Assembly: GCA_017940245.1 (NCBI GenBank)
Contig: JAGAYZ010000013.1
Location: 1-63,844 of the forward strand
DNA: 63,844 bases
Direction of reading: 5' to 3'
From: Muribaculaceae bacterium
GTDB taxonomy: Bacteria > Bacteroidota > Bacteroidia > Bacteroidales > Muribaculaceae
The translations under genes and the position numbers were made by a program. The notes below the pieces were generated by a model. The model searched no databases. It was not told where the DNA came from and saw only the letters and a list, made by a program, of their open reading frames with translations. Positions 63,788 through 63,844 of the stretch are shown piece by piece; the stretch's first letter is position 1; the number at the start of each line of letters is the position of its first letter.

Positions 63788-63844
63788 ATGCAAAAAATGC
63801 TTTTTCTGCGGCTCTGAAAAGGTCGTCCGTAATGGAAAAGTAAA
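63788..63844 (+). pseudogene. 5' end of IS1-like transposase zinc ribbon, frameshifted, cut by window edge
   Basis: From about 63798 one frame reads CFFCGSEKVVRNGKV, the CxxC zinc-ribbon start with the VVRNGK signature seen in IS1/IS1595-type transposases. That frame has no start codon after the stop at 63777. The ATG at 63788 is one base out of phase: ATG CAA AAA is followed by an extra A in a six-A run (63792-63797). With five As the product would begin MQKCFFCGSEK. The cause could be a frameshift mutation, programmed slippage or a sequence error. Only the start is visible. Confidence 0.45.

Noticed and set aside
1-63844. rRNA, tRNA or tmRNA genes in the gaps
   Set aside because: All gaps over about 150 bp were read for T-arm-like and acceptor-like patterns and none was found; without a covariance search small structured RNAs cannot be excluded.

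Overview
The window looks like a chromosomal segment of an anaerobic gut-type Bacteroidales bacterium, Prevotella/Muribaculaceae-like (the family is a guess). The evidence is repeated Bacteroidota-type -7 promoter elements (TAnnTTTG, most often TAATTTTG), a general lack of Shine-Dalgarno sequences, Bacteroidota-specific families (DUF4290, DUF4827, DUF4270, DUF5686), an archaeal-type ProRS, a FeoA-FeoB fusion, Kdo synthesis (Gram-negative envelope) and a pyruvate:ferredoxin oxidoreductase. No rRNA, tRNA or CRISPR was found. The only sign of a mobile element is a transposase start cut off at the right edge.

Layout. 1-5.8 kb: envelope hydrolases on the minus strand (dockerin-bearing Zn amidase, beta-propeller protein, S9 peptidase). 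5.9-6.8 kb: an exported P-loop kinase-like protein, the strangest gene here. 6.8-10.9 kb: a dTDP-sugar operon (rmlB, rmlA, two FdtA-like cupins, an FdtB-like aminotransferase). 11.1-15.3 kb: an unknown exported protein, then rplM-rpsI-rpsB-tsf. 15.6-20.7 kb: short-chain fatty acid transporter and nifJ. 20.9-23.7 kb: yicC-gmk-nadD and a lipoprotein. 23.9-28.2 kb: tsaB, DUF4290, rimM, a small acidic protein, an OmpA-family protein, proS. 28.4-34.0 kb: a C69 dipeptidase, then nrnA-DUF4827-glmM-mazG. 34.2-39.9 kb: dsbD followed by a probable murein-peptide set (transglutaminase, NlpC/P60, Tat-like dipeptide epimerase). 40.1-45.1 kb: DUF4270 lipoprotein, a one-domain GlgA-like protein and a divergent membrane pyrophosphatase. 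45.5-50.9 kb: kdsB, a dead M16 homologue, orphan vsr and an active M16 peptidase. 50.9-54.8 kb: LuxR regulator, degenerate RIC-like protein, 5-FTHF cyclo-ligase, S41 protease, dCMP deaminase. 55.0-58.9 kb: DUF5686 outer-membrane protein, acyltransferase, small membrane protein. 58.9-63.7 kb: 3'-5' exonuclease, exported nitroreductase, feoAB and a His/Cys-rich Spy-like protein.

Most of the window is core genome with tight operons and short intergenic gaps. Envelope biology dominates: peptidoglycan turnover (amidase, NlpC/P60, epimerase, C69 and glmM on the synthesis side), Kdo and dTDP-deoxysugar supply, and periplasmic proteolysis. Energy genes fit strict fermentation with pyrophosphate economy (NifJ, mPPase, FeoAB). 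The unusual items are exported versions of normally cytosolic enzymes (P-loop kinase-like protein, nitroreductase, epimerase) and paralogues that have lost expected active-site residues (second FdtA, M16 homologue, RIC-like protein, GlgA-like protein). Functions were assigned by reading motifs; no database search was run.
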